Of a stretch of DNA of 64,000 bases, positions 52,659 through 60,592 are shown in pieces. Every line of letters starts with the position of its first letter. The stretch's first letter is position 1. Under the pieces are notes generated by a model. It did no database searches. It saw nothing but the letters and a program-made list of their open reading frames with translations, and was not told where the DNA came from. The stretch comes from Methylobacterium soli (GTDB lineage: Bacteria; Pseudomonadota; Alphaproteobacteria; Rhizobiales; Beijerinckiaceae): contig NZ_VZZK01000012.1 in assembly GCF_008806385.1 (NCBI RefSeq), positions 88,593 to 152,592 on the forward strand. The letters run 5' to 3'. Position numbers and translations under genes: made by a program.

Positions 52659-54674
52659 TCAGGCGGGGATGCGGGAGACGAGGCGGTAGAAGACCGCGAG
52701 GGCTGCCACGAAGACGGCCAAGCCGAGCCCGGTCGCGAGATGCGCGAAATCCGGCCCGACGAGCGCGAGCGACGCGCTGCGGCCGGTGAGCGTGTCCGCG
52801 CCCGCCAGGAGCACGCCGACGAAGCTCTCTCCGACGAGGAAGCCGGAGGACAGCAGCACCCCGCGGCGGCGCACGCCCTCATGGGCCGCATCCGCCGCGC
52901 TCCGGTCGCGCCCCGCGAACCGGGCTCGGACCGCGCGCTCGCTCGCCCAGCCGAGGATGCCCCCGATCGCGATCGTGACCACGACCTCCAGGGGCAGGTA
53001 GATGCCGATCCCGACCGTGAGGGCCGGGAAGACGCGATCCCGGCGGCGTAGCCAGGCCTCGATGGCCACCAGCACGACGCCGAGCCCCATTCCGGTCAGG
53101 ACCATGCCCCAGGGCAGCGCGCCGTGAACGATGCCCTGGGCGATCTGCGTCATCAGGGCGGCCTGTGGGGCAGGCAGGGCCGCGCCCGCCTCCATGCCCT
53201 CCCGCGGCAGGGCCCCGACGAAGCCGTAGGCGTTGTGGAGCAGCGTCAGAAGCGGCGCGATCACCAGGGACCCGACGCCGACGCCCGCGACCAGCACCGC
53301 CTCCTGGCGCCAGGGCGTCGCGTCGACGAGCTGGCCGGTCTTCAGGTCCTGCAGATTGTCGTTGGCGATCGACGCCATGGTGACGATCACGGAGGCGATG
53401 AGGAGCGCCAGGCCGACGACGAAGCGATCCCCCTCGGGACCCGCCGCGCGCCCGACGAGCAGAGGCAGCAGCAGGGCCACCAGCATGGTGGTGAGAATGC
53501 CGATCCCCGAGATCGGGCTCGAGGACGATCCGAGGAGGCCCGCGAGGTAGCCGCAGGCCGCCGCCATCAGGAAGCCGAACAGGACCGCGAACAGGGTCGC
53601 GCAGAGGATCAGGACGGGATAGAGGCGGCCGAGCTCGGCTCCGGCCGAGAACCAGCCGAACAAACCCGCCAGCGGCAAGGTGAGGAAGGCGGCGGCCCCC
53701 GCCACCCAGGTGATCGGGATGTCCCGCTCCTGGCGCGGCAGGTCGCGCAAGGACGGATCGGTGCCCCGCGCGGCCTTCAGAGCCTCGCGGATGCTCGCGA
53801 GGATCGGCTGCACCAGGGTCGCGACGGTCCAGATGCCGCCGACCGCGATGATGCCCGCACCGATCAGGCGCACCTGCCCCGACCAGACCGCCTCGGCCGC
53901 CGCGCCCGGTTCGGTCCCCGCATCGCTGCCGAGGGCCGTCAGGAGCGGCACGGCCGCGCCCCAGGCGATGAGCACGCCGGTGAGGAGCGCGAGGCAGGCG
54001 CCGATCCCCACGAGGTAGCCGACGCCCACCAGTGCGAGGGAGAAGCCGGTTCCGAGGCGGAAGGCGGCCTGGCCCGCCTGCAGCGTGGCGTGCAGCCCCT
54101 CGCCGAGAAGGCGCAGGCCGCTTGTGCCGAGCGCGATCAGGGCCGCCGCCGCGCCCGCGCCGAGGAGCGTGCGCAGGCCCTGCCCGTCATGGGCATCCCC
54201 CGCCGAGGCGTCGCCGGCGCGCAGCACCTCGGCGGCGGCGGCGCCCTCGGGAAAGGGCAGGCCCGCCCCCGCCACCAGCGCGCGCCGCAGCGGGATCGAG
54301 TAGGCGACGCCGAGAAGCCCGCCGACGAGGCAGACCCCGCTCGTCTGCCAGAAGGGGAAGCCCTGCCAATGGCCGATCAGCACGAGGCCGGGCAGGACCA
54401 GGATGACGTTGCAGAGCGTGCCGGCCGCCGAGGCCTGCGTCTGCACGATGTTGTTCTCGAGGATCGAGGTGTTCCCGAACAGCCGCAGCAGGCCCATCGA
54501 GAGCATCGCGGCGGGGATCGAGGACGAGAAGGTCATCCCGGTCTTGAGGCCCATATAGACGTTGGCGGCCATGAACACGACGGTGATGGCGGCCCCGAGC
54601 ACGAGACCGCGCACGGTGAGTTCGCGCGCGCGCCGCTCCGCCCCCTGAAGCTGTCGGCTGGTCTGCGCGTCCAT
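52659..54674 (-). CDS. OPT-family (oligopeptide/metal-chelate) transporter
   Basis: A 671-residue polytopic inner-membrane protein with about 15 hydrophobic segments. OPT-family features are ELTVRGLVLGAAITVVFMAA and NVYMGLKTGMTFSSSIPAAM at the N-terminus, NNIVQTQASAAGTLCNVILV, AGAGLPFPEGAAAAEVL and GSSSSPISGIGILTTMLVAL. Members import oligopeptides or iron/nickel chelates by proton coupling; the cargo here is unknown. The start at 54672-54674 is chosen over one 72 bases upstream because GAGGAGG lies just before it. It is divergent from the GntA-like gene across 374 bases. Confidence 0.93.
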   Translation of the reverse strand: MDAQTSRQLQGAERRARELTVRGLVLGAAITVVFMAANVYMGLKTGMTFSSSIPAAMLSMGLLRLFGNTSILENNIVQTQASAAGTLCNVILVLPGLVLIGHWQGFPFWQTSGVCLVGGLLGVAYSIPLRRALVAGAGLPFPEGAAAAEVLRAGDASAGDAHDGQGLRTLLGAGAAAALIALGTSGLRLLGEGLHATLQAGQAAFRLGTGFSLALVGVGYLVGIGACLALLTGVLIAWGAAVPLLTALGSDAGTEPGAAAEAVWSGQVRLIGAGIIAVGGIWTVATLVQPILASIREALKAARGTDPSLRDLPRQERDIPITWVAGAAAFLTLPLAGLFGWFSAGAELGRLYPVLILCATLFAVLFGFLMAAACGYLAGLLGSSSSPISGIGILTTMLVALLLPLLVGRAAGPEGDRFVVGLALLIASVIVTMASIANDNLQDLKTGQLVDATPWRQEAVLVAGVGVGSLVIAPLLTLLHNAYGFVGALPREGMEAGAALPAPQAALMTQIAQGIVHGALPWGMVLTGMGLGVVLVAIEAWLRRRDRVFPALTVGIGIYLPLEVVVTIAIGGILGWASERAVRARFAGRDRSAADAAHEGVRRRGVLLSSGFLVGESFVGVLLAGADTLTGRSASLALVGPDFAHLATGLGLAVFVAALAVFYRLVSRIPA

Positions 54675-55048
54675 CCCTCGGACCTCCTCGACCGCACCGG
54701 ATCCCGTCTCGTTCGGGCGGTCCGCGGCAGGGCGGATCTCGCGCACGACAACGCCGCCGCTCCGCGGTTGATCCGAGGCCAGGCAGAAGCGTCAGTATTC
54801 ACTCGCATTGAAGTTCACCCGCGATAATTTTCCGGCCGATCGAACGGTGTTAACGTAGGTTAATCGAGCTTCGATCGAGGATGTATGGGAACATCCGAAA
54901 TAAAATCTGGTTGTTACGCGCGGGTCGACCATGTGATGACGCTAGTCAGCGCGATCATACGCTACGGCAATTTGCGATCGCCGGGGCGGTTCGTGCCGCA
55001 CCGTGTGAACAGCTATGCCAGGGCTACCCCGAGACGTGACGGATTTGC
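54675..55048. other. AT-rich divergent promoter region with small inverted repeats
   Basis: 374 bases between divergent transporter and GntA-like genes. The part 54820-54970 is AT-rich for this genome. It contains TTAAC-GTAG-GTTAA (54850-54863) and GGATGT/ACATCC with a 6-base loop (54879-54896), either of which could be a regulator site. No gene is seen. Confidence 0.5.
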
Positions 55049-55801
55049 ATGCACTTTCCGACGGATGATGCCGGGCACCCCCTCGCCGAGCGCTTTCGCG
55101 CCTTCATCCGCAATCCGCCCTTTCCCTGCGTCGGGGCGAAATCCGCCCTGTCGCGCAGGCGCCTGACGGTGATGGTCGCGCGCGACATCGCGAGCGACGC
55201 GGAGGACGGGCGGATCTATGCCGCCCTGCTGGCCGTCATCTACCGCTATCGGTCGAGGCCCAGCCTCTTCCAGAGCTTCGCCGTCCTGTTCGAGGGACCC
55301 GCGCGCCTCTCGGAAGCCGCCTTCGAGGACCACCTCTGGACCCGCGCGCAATCCCTGTCCGACCGGGATAGCAGGCTCGGGCAGGCCTACGATTCCCGCG
55401 TCAGCCCGGACCCCGAGAGCCCGCACTTCTCCCTGAGCTTCGGGGGCGAGGCCTTCTTCCTCCTCGGGTTGCACCCGCAGGCGAGCCGGCCCGCCCGCCG
55501 CTTCGAGGCGCCCGCCCTCGTCTTCAACCTGCACGACCAGTTCGAGCGCCTGCGGAGCGAGGGCCGCTACGAGGGCCTGCGCGAGGCGATCCTGGAGCGG
55601 GATATCGCCTGGGCGGGCTCGGCGAACCCGATGCTGGCGCGACACGGCGAGCGCTCCGAGGCCTGCCAGTACAGCGGCCGCATCGTCCAGGAGAACTGGG
55701 CCTGCCCCTTCAGCCACCGGCCCGCGGCGGGGCCCCGCCCCGACGCCCAGGACCGGGCCCGCATCAGCGCGGACATGCGGGGCGGCGCCTTCGCGGTCTG
55801 A
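55049..55801 (+). CDS. YqcI/YcgG-family haem enzyme homologue (GntA-like N-oxygenase)
   Basis: A 250-residue protein with both family hallmarks: FPC at 25-27 (RNPPFPCVGAKSA) and CPF at 219-221 (QENWACPFSH). Between them lie HFSLSFGGEAFFLLGLHPQA and LVFNLHDQFERLRSEGRYEG, also typical. Members include GntA of guanitoxin synthesis, a haem-dependent N-hydroxylase of an amino-acid-derived guanidine. Other members have no known substrate, so N-oxygenation here is an inference. The ATG at 55049 has no strong ribosome binding site. The methyltransferase and egtD-like genes follow on the same strand with gaps of about 40 and 60 bases, suggesting one pathway. Confidence 0.88.
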   Translation: MHFPTDDAGHPLAERFRAFIRNPPFPCVGAKSALSRRRLTVMVARDIASDAEDGRIYAALLAVIYRYRSRPSLFQSFAVLFEGPARLSEAAFEDHLWTRAQSLSDRDSRLGQAYDSRVSPDPESPHFSLSFGGEAFFLLGLHPQASRPARRFEAPALVFNLHDQFERLRSEGRYEGLREAILERDIAWAGSANPMLARHGERSEACQYSGRIVQENWACPFSHRPAAGPRPDAQDRARISADMRGGAFAV

Positions 55802-55842
55802 GGGATTGCGGGCCCGGGATGTCGAACCAGGAGAGAACCGAC

Positions 55843-56790
55843 ATGCAGCAAGACTGGCTCGAGACGGACGAGGCGCTCGTCGCGCTCATTCGGGCCGTGC
55901 GGGAGACGGGCTACAGCTTCACCACCGTGACGCCCGCGAGCCATGCCCGCGTCAACGCGCGCCCGGACGCGGCCTGGGCCCGGGACCTGCGCGACGTGCT
56001 CGGCTGGAGCCGGCCGTTTCGGGAGGAGGTCGTGCCGGCCGAAATCCTTGCGGCGATGCGGCGGGCGAACGTCGTCGAGCCCGCGGGCGAGGGCCTGCGC
56101 GCCACCATCCGGCTGTCCAGCCTCGACGGGGAACTCTTCCTGCACTCGGCCTATCCGCCGAGCGCCACCGACGCGGTCTTCTTCGGCCCGGACACGACGC
56201 GCTTCGTCTCGGCCGTGACAACGCATCTGGCCGGGCGCAGGGCTCCGGTGCAGCGCGCCGTCGATATCGGGGCGGGCTCGGGGGCGGCCGGCATCGTGGT
56301 GGCCAAGCGCGCACCCGGCGCGGAGGTGCTTCTGGTCGACATCAATCCGGCAGCACTTCGGGCCGGCCGGATCAATGCCCGCGCGGCCGGCGTCTCCGGC
56401 ATCGTGCCCCGGCGCAGCAACCTCCTGCGGGAGGTCGAGGGCCGCTTCGACCTGATCGTCTCGAATCCGCCCTTCATGATCGACCGGAGCGGGCGCACCT
56501 ACCGCCACGGCGGCGGCGCGCTCGGCGAGGGATTGTCGCTGGCCGTGGTCGAGGCCGCGGCCGAGCGTCTGGCGCCCGGCGGCAGCCTCGTGCTGTTCAC
56601 GGGTTCCGTCATCGTCGGGGGCGCGGACCGGTTCCGCGAGGCGGCGCTCGCCGCCTGCGCCCGGGCGGGGCTCGCGACCGACTACCGCGAGTTCGATCCG
56701 GACGCCTACGGGGAAGAACTGGACGATCCCGCCTATGCCGAGGCCGACCGCATCGCCCTCGTCGTGCTCACGGCGACGCGCCCGGCCTGA
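55843..56790 (+). CDS. Class I SAM-dependent methyltransferase (HemK/MTS-like)
   Basis: A 315-residue methyltransferase. An N-terminal region of about 140 residues (VPAEILAAMRRANVVEPAGE, DAVFFGPDTTRFVSAVTTHL) precedes a Rossmann core with the SAM motif AVDIGAGSGAAGIVVAKRAP and EVLLVDINPAALRAGRINAR. The catalytic-type motif is FDLIVSNPPFMIDRSGRTYR; NPPF/Y usually marks methylation of an amide or ring nitrogen. The order resembles PrmC and RlmG relatives, but small-molecule substrates are possible given its neighbours. The ATG at 55843 is preferred over 55819 because AGGAG lies 9 bases before it. Confidence 0.88.
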   Translation: MQQDWLETDEALVALIRAVRETGYSFTTVTPASHARVNARPDAAWARDLRDVLGWSRPFREEVVPAEILAAMRRANVVEPAGEGLRATIRLSSLDGELFLHSAYPPSATDAVFFGPDTTRFVSAVTTHLAGRRAPVQRAVDIGAGSGAAGIVVAKRAPGAEVLLVDINPAALRAGRINARAAGVSGIVPRRSNLLREVEGRFDLIVSNPPFMIDRSGRTYRHGGGALGEGLSLAVVEAAAERLAPGGSLVLFTGSVIVGGADRFREAALAACARAGLATDYREFDPDAYGEELDDPAYAEADRIALVVLTATRPA

Positions 56791-56849
56791 GGCCGCCCCC
56801 GCTCTACAGGGGCAGGATCTCGCCCGGAACCAGGAGGAAGGTTCGCTCC

Positions 56850-57797
56850 ATGACCGATTTCGTCACCGGCCTGGCGCCGGACGAGGCCGAGCTTCTGCAG
56901 GCGGCGCTGGATGGGCTTTCCGGGGTGCAGAAGCGCCTCCCCGGCAAGCTGCTGTGGGATGAGACCGGCTCCGACCTCTTCGATCGGATCTGCAGCAGCG
57001 CCGACTATTATCCGACCAGGACCGAGATGGCGCTGCTGCCCGGCGTGGCGGCCGAGATCGCGCCCCTGATCGGACCCGGCGCCACCGTCGTCGAGTTCGG
57101 CAGCGGCGCGAGCCGCAAGATCCGCACCCTGCTCGACGCCCTCGATCGGCCCGCGCGCTTCCTCGCCATCGACATCTCGGGCGAGTATCTCGAGGCCGCG
57201 ATCCGGCGCCTCGCACCCGACTACCCGCAGGTCGAGATGATCCCGGTCTGCGCGGATTACTCGAAGCCGCTGCGCCTGCCCGTCGATCTCTCGGACAGCC
57301 GGGTGCTCGGCTTCTTTCCCGGCACCAGCATCGGCAATTTCCTGCCCGCCGACGCCGAATTGTTCCTCGAACGGGCCCGGGCGGTGCTGGGGCCGAGCCG
57401 CTTCCTCGTCGGGGCCGACCCGACCCAGGATCCGGCCCGTCTGATGCGGGCCTATGGAGACGCCGATGGCCTGATGCCGGCGCTCCACCGCAACCTCCTG
57501 GCGCGGCTCAATCGCGATTTCGACGCGGATTTCGAGATCGGCAATTTCCGCCATGAGGCGCGCGTGCTGCCGGACCCCTTCCGGGTCGAAGCCCATCTGG
57601 TGGCCTTGGCGCCCGCGACCTACCGGCTCGGGGGTCGCGCGATCCACTTCGCGGCCGGCGAGAGCATCCACACCGACAACTCGCACAAATACGCGCCCGA
57701 GACCTTCCGGGCCCTTGCCAGGAGCGCGGGCTGGCACCCGGAGCGGATGTGGCTCGACCCGGAGGGGTCGTTCAGCCTTCACCTCCTCGGCGCCTGA
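56850..57797 (+). CDS. egtD: EgtD-family amino-acid N-alpha-trimethyltransferase, possibly altered specificity
   Basis: A 315-residue SAM enzyme of the EgtD family, which trimethylates histidine to hercynine in ergothioneine synthesis. The SAM motif is VVEFGSGASRKI (81-92), substrate-site Tyr54 lies in SADYYPTRTEM and Asn163 in FFPGTSIGNFLP. Two positions differ from what I recall of histidine-specific EgtD. The usual RIEM block reads RVEA (Ala248), and the usual TE.S block reads TDNS (Asp276, Ser278). In mycobacterial EgtD these two places (Met252, Glu282) decide between histidine and tryptophan. egtB is not adjacent. AGGAGG lies shortly upstream. The family is certain; the substrate is not. 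Confidence 0.92.
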   Translation: MTDFVTGLAPDEAELLQAALDGLSGVQKRLPGKLLWDETGSDLFDRICSSADYYPTRTEMALLPGVAAEIAPLIGPGATVVEFGSGASRKIRTLLDALDRPARFLAIDISGEYLEAAIRRLAPDYPQVEMIPVCADYSKPLRLPVDLSDSRVLGFFPGTSIGNFLPADAELFLERARAVLGPSRFLVGADPTQDPARLMRAYGDADGLMPALHRNLLARLNRDFDADFEIGNFRHEARVLPDPFRVEAHLVALAPATYRLGGRAIHFAAGESIHTDNSHKYAPETFRALARSAGWHPERMWLDPEGSFSLHLLGA

Positions 57798-57815
57798 CGG
57801 CCGAGCAACCTGGCC

Positions 57816-57839
57816 CCCGGGAGCTTGCCTCCCCGGGGT
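57816..57839 (+). terminator. Hairpin after the egtD-like gene
   Basis: CCCCGGG (57816-57822) pairs with CCCGGGG (57833-57839) around a 10-base loop, 18 bases after the stop codon, followed only by TT. It is a plausible but weak intrinsic terminator. Confidence 0.5.
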
Positions 57840-58029
57840 TCGGCAGACGATCCGAACGGATCCCGGTTCGGGGCGCGGTGAGGGTGAGAGAACGCGACCC
57901 CGGCTGCGATCCGGGGGCCGCAGGCGCGCAGCAAGGGTGAGGCCTGCCTCAACGGCAGGTGGTGGGGCCGGGTGCGATCCGGTATGGCTGGGTCCCTGTC
58001 GGTCCCGCAGCCCTCTGACCCGATCGGTC

Positions 58030-58503
58030 ATGACGCTCCTCGAGGTCATTCACGCCTTCGCGCACGACTCGGCCGTGGCCATCGTGGTCACCGATGCCAA
58101 GCTGGAGAAGCCGGGGCCCACGATCCTCTACGCCAACGCGGCGTTCGAACGGCTCGTCGGCAAACCCGTGGCGGAGATCCTCGGGAACAGCCCACGCTTC
58201 ATGCAGGGCCGCGAGACCCGCCGCCCGGTCCTGGACAACTTCGCGCAGGCCCTGGCCGCGGGCGAGCGCTTCCACGGCTACCTGACGAATTACCGGGCGG
58301 CTTCGCACAAATACGTGGTCGAGATCGATTGCCGTCCGCTCCGGAACGCCGACGGTCAGATCGAGTACTTCCTGTCGTTCCAGCGCGAAGTCGCACGACG
58401 GCGCGGACGCCCGTGGGGTGGCGTCGCGAGCCGGTTCGAGCCGGTCGCGGTAAGTAGCGACTCGTTAACTCCTAACTTGAAGTTGCTATCTGTTTTTGAA
58501 TAA
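58030..58503 (+). CDS. LOV-like PAS protein lacking the photoactive cysteine
   Basis: A 157-residue single-domain protein. Residues about 15-125 match a LOV domain: IVVTDAKLEKPGPTILYANA, then AFERLVGKPVAEILG, NSPRFMQGRET, GYLTNYRAASHKYVVEIDCR and IEYFLSFQREV. In LOV photoreceptors the second block is N-C-R-F-L-Q-G; here the cysteine position is Pro55 (N-S-P-R-F). The flavin-contact Asn and the terminal Gln (SFQREV) are kept. No effector domain is attached. It may bind flavin as a redox or dark sensor or signal by other means. The ATG at 58030 lacks a clear ribosome binding site. It precedes the chemoreceptor by about 300 bases. Confidence 0.82.
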   Translation: MTLLEVIHAFAHDSAVAIVVTDAKLEKPGPTILYANAAFERLVGKPVAEILGNSPRFMQGRETRRPVLDNFAQALAAGERFHGYLTNYRAASHKYVVEIDCRPLRNADGQIEYFLSFQREVARRRGRPWGGVASRFEPVAVSSDSLTPNLKLLSVFE

Positions 58504-58800
58504 ACGCAGTAGTTGTGGTTTGCAGCTGAGAAAAGGTTGCGAACGCAAAACAGCGTATTTGTGATCTATGTTAAACGGTTTATCTTGTGGTTGTGCTCGT
58601 TCTTCATGCGTAATTAAGGATTAGCTGGAAGATTAACAGCAGCCCGGACCGCACCATTGCGAGCGCGGCACGCTCCTCCAACTCCGCTTTCTCCCCTTCT
58701 GTCGCCAGTCCGGCAGCCCAGCACATCGCATCACGACAGCCGGGCCGGTCTCGGGCTGCGGCTGACGCGAAGCAGAGCCCACCCGAGGAAAGCCTCCGAT
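58504..58800. other. AT-rich intergenic region upstream of the chemoreceptor
   Basis: 297 bases, with the first 150 or so (58450-58640) far richer in A and T than anything nearby (for example TGTTTTTGAATAAACG and GTAATTAAGGATTAG). A short TTGCG/CGCAA inverted repeat lies near 58537-58548. It probably carries the promoter of the chemoreceptor; no gene is visible. Confidence 0.5.
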
Positions 58801-60513
58801 ATGTTCGGCAAGAAGGACTACGCAGGCCTGAAAGCCAAGCTCGACGCGCTGAGCAAATCGCTCGCCACGATCGAGTTTGCGCCGGATGGCACGATCCTCG
58901 ACGCCAACGACAACTTCCTGGCCGCGATGGGCTACGTGCGCGGGCCGATTGTGGGGCAGCACCACCGCGTCTTCGTCGACCCCGCCGAGGCCGACAGCCC
59001 GGCATACCTGGCGTTCTGGCAGGCCCTGCGCGCCGGCCGGTTCCAGGCGGCCGAGTACCGCCGCCTCGCCCAGGGGGGGCGCGAGGTCTGGATCCAGGCC
59101 ACCTACAATCCCGTGCTCGATGCCGGCGGCCAGGTCGTGAAGATCGTGAAATTCGCCACCGACATCACGGCCCAGAAGCAGCGCAACGCCGATTACGAGG
59201 GCCAGATCGCGGCCATCAACAAGGCGCAGGCGGTCATCCACTTCGCGCTCGACGGCACCATCCTGGACGCCAACGCGAACTTTCTCGCCGCTGCGGGCTA
59301 TCCGCTCGAAGCGATCCGGGGCCAGCATCATCGCCTGTTCGTCGACGATGCCCACGCGGCGAGCTGGGAATACGCCGATTTCTGGCAGAGGCTGAACCGG
59401 GGCGAGTTCCAGTCCGGCGAGTACAAGCGCCGCGCCCAGGGCGGCCGCGAGCTTTGGCTGCGGGCGAGCTACAACCCGGTCTTCGACGCGGCCGGGCGGC
59501 CCTTCAAGATCGTCAAATACGCCACCGACATCACCGCGCAGAAGCTCCACAATGCCGATGTCGACGGCCAGATCCAGGCCATCGGCCGCTCGCAGGCCGT
59601 GATTGCCTTCAGCGTCGACGGCACGATCCTGGACGCCAACGAGAACTTTCAGGAGGCGGTCGGCTACCGCCTGGAAGAGATCCGGGGCCGGCACCACCGG
59701 ATGTTCGTGGAGCCCGAGCACGCGGAAAGCCGCGCGTACCAGGCCTTCTGGGCGGATCTGCGCCGAGGCGAGTTCAAGTCCGGCGTGTACAAGCGGCGGG
59801 GCTGCAACGGGCGCGAGATCTGGCTTCAGGCCACCTACAACCCGATCCTCGACATGAACGGTCGGCCGTTCAAGGTGGTGAAATACGCCTCCGACATCAC
59901 CCTGAACGTGCAGGCGCGGCTGGAGGCGACGGAGGCCACCCGGCAGACGCTCGACAACGTGCAGGCCGTGGCCTCGGCCGCCGAGGAAATGAGCGCCTCG
60001 GTGGTGGAGATCAGCGGCAACATGGCTCACTCCAAGGTGGCGGTGGACGACATCCATCACCGCACGCAGGAGGCCGACCGCGCGACGACGCAGCTGCGAG
60101 ACGCCGCCCAGGCGATGGACGGCGTGGTGCAGACGATCACGAAGGTGGCTGAGCAGATCAACCTGCTGGCGCTGAACGCCACGATCGAGTCGGCGCGGGC
60201 CGGCGAGGCGGGCAAGGGCTTCGCCGTCGTGGCCGGCGAGGTGAAGGCCCTGGCCAGCCAGACCACGGTGGCGACCGCGCGCATCTCGGATCAGATCCTC
60301 GAGATGCAGCGGGTCTCGGGCGACGTCGTGCGCCTTCTGGCGGCGATCAGCGCGACCGTCACGACGGTGCAGAGCTACGTGACCGGCGTGGCGAGTGCGA
60401 TCGAGGAACAGAGCGCGGTGACGCGCGAGATCTCCTGCAACATGCAGAACGCGGCGGGCGGCGTCGCCAGCATCAGCCGCAGCCTCGACCGCGTCGCCCG
60501 CGCTCCCGGCTAG
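58801..60513 (+). CDS. Soluble chemoreceptor with three PAS domains (BdlA-like)
   Basis: A 570-residue methyl-accepting-type protein without any transmembrane segment or HAMP domain. Three tandem PAS domains (about 18-135, 140-257, 262-378) are strongly alike, each with the pattern [17 protein letters not shown] and GQHHRxFVD or GRHHRMFVE and ending in KYATDIT-like segments. The signalling domain (about 385-570) contains the conserved hairpin tip [20 protein letters not shown] and [19 protein letters not shown]. The layout resembles BdlA and Aer-like energy sensors, with haem or flavin in the PAS domains as a possibility. A GAGGA site lies about 11 bases upstream. It stands beside a c-di-GMP enzyme gene, which fits a biofilm or motility role. 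Confidence 0.93.
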   Translation: MFGKKDYAGLKAKLDALSKSLATIEFAPDGTILDANDNFLAAMGYVRGPIVGQHHRVFVDPAEADSPAYLAFWQALRAGRFQAAEYRRLAQGGREVWIQATYNPVLDAGGQVVKIVKFATDITAQKQRNADYEGQIAAINKAQAVIHFALDGTILDANANFLAAAGYPLEAIRGQHHRLFVDDAHAASWEYADFWQRLNRGEFQSGEYKRRAQGGRELWLRASYNPVFDAAGRPFKIVKYATDITAQKLHNADVDGQIQAIGRSQAVIAFSVDGTILDANENFQEAVGYRLEEIRGRHHRMFVEPEHAESRAYQAFWADLRRGEFKSGVYKRRGCNGREIWLQATYNPILDMNGRPFKVVKYASDITLNVQARLEATEATRQTLDNVQAVASAAEEMSASVVEISGNMAHSKVAVDDIHHRTQEADRATTQLRDAAQAMDGVVQTITKVAEQINLLALNATIESARAGEAGKGFAVVAGEVKALASQTTVATARISDQILEMQRVSGDVVRLLAAISATVTTVQSYVTGVASAIEEQSAVTREISCNMQNAAGGVASISRSLDRVARAPG

Positions 60514-60592
60514 GCGCGGACGATCCCATCCACGCCCGCGTGAGGCGGCTTGGCCGCACGTTCCGTCACCGTTCCACCTTCAGGCGCCCGCC

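Noticed and set aside
57840..58029. Possible riboswitch (cobalamin-like GGTGCGATCCGG segment) upstream of the LOV-like gene
   Set aside because: Only a few bases recall the cobalamin riboswitch core; the B12-box and the rest of the conserved core are missing. A covariance-model search would settle it.
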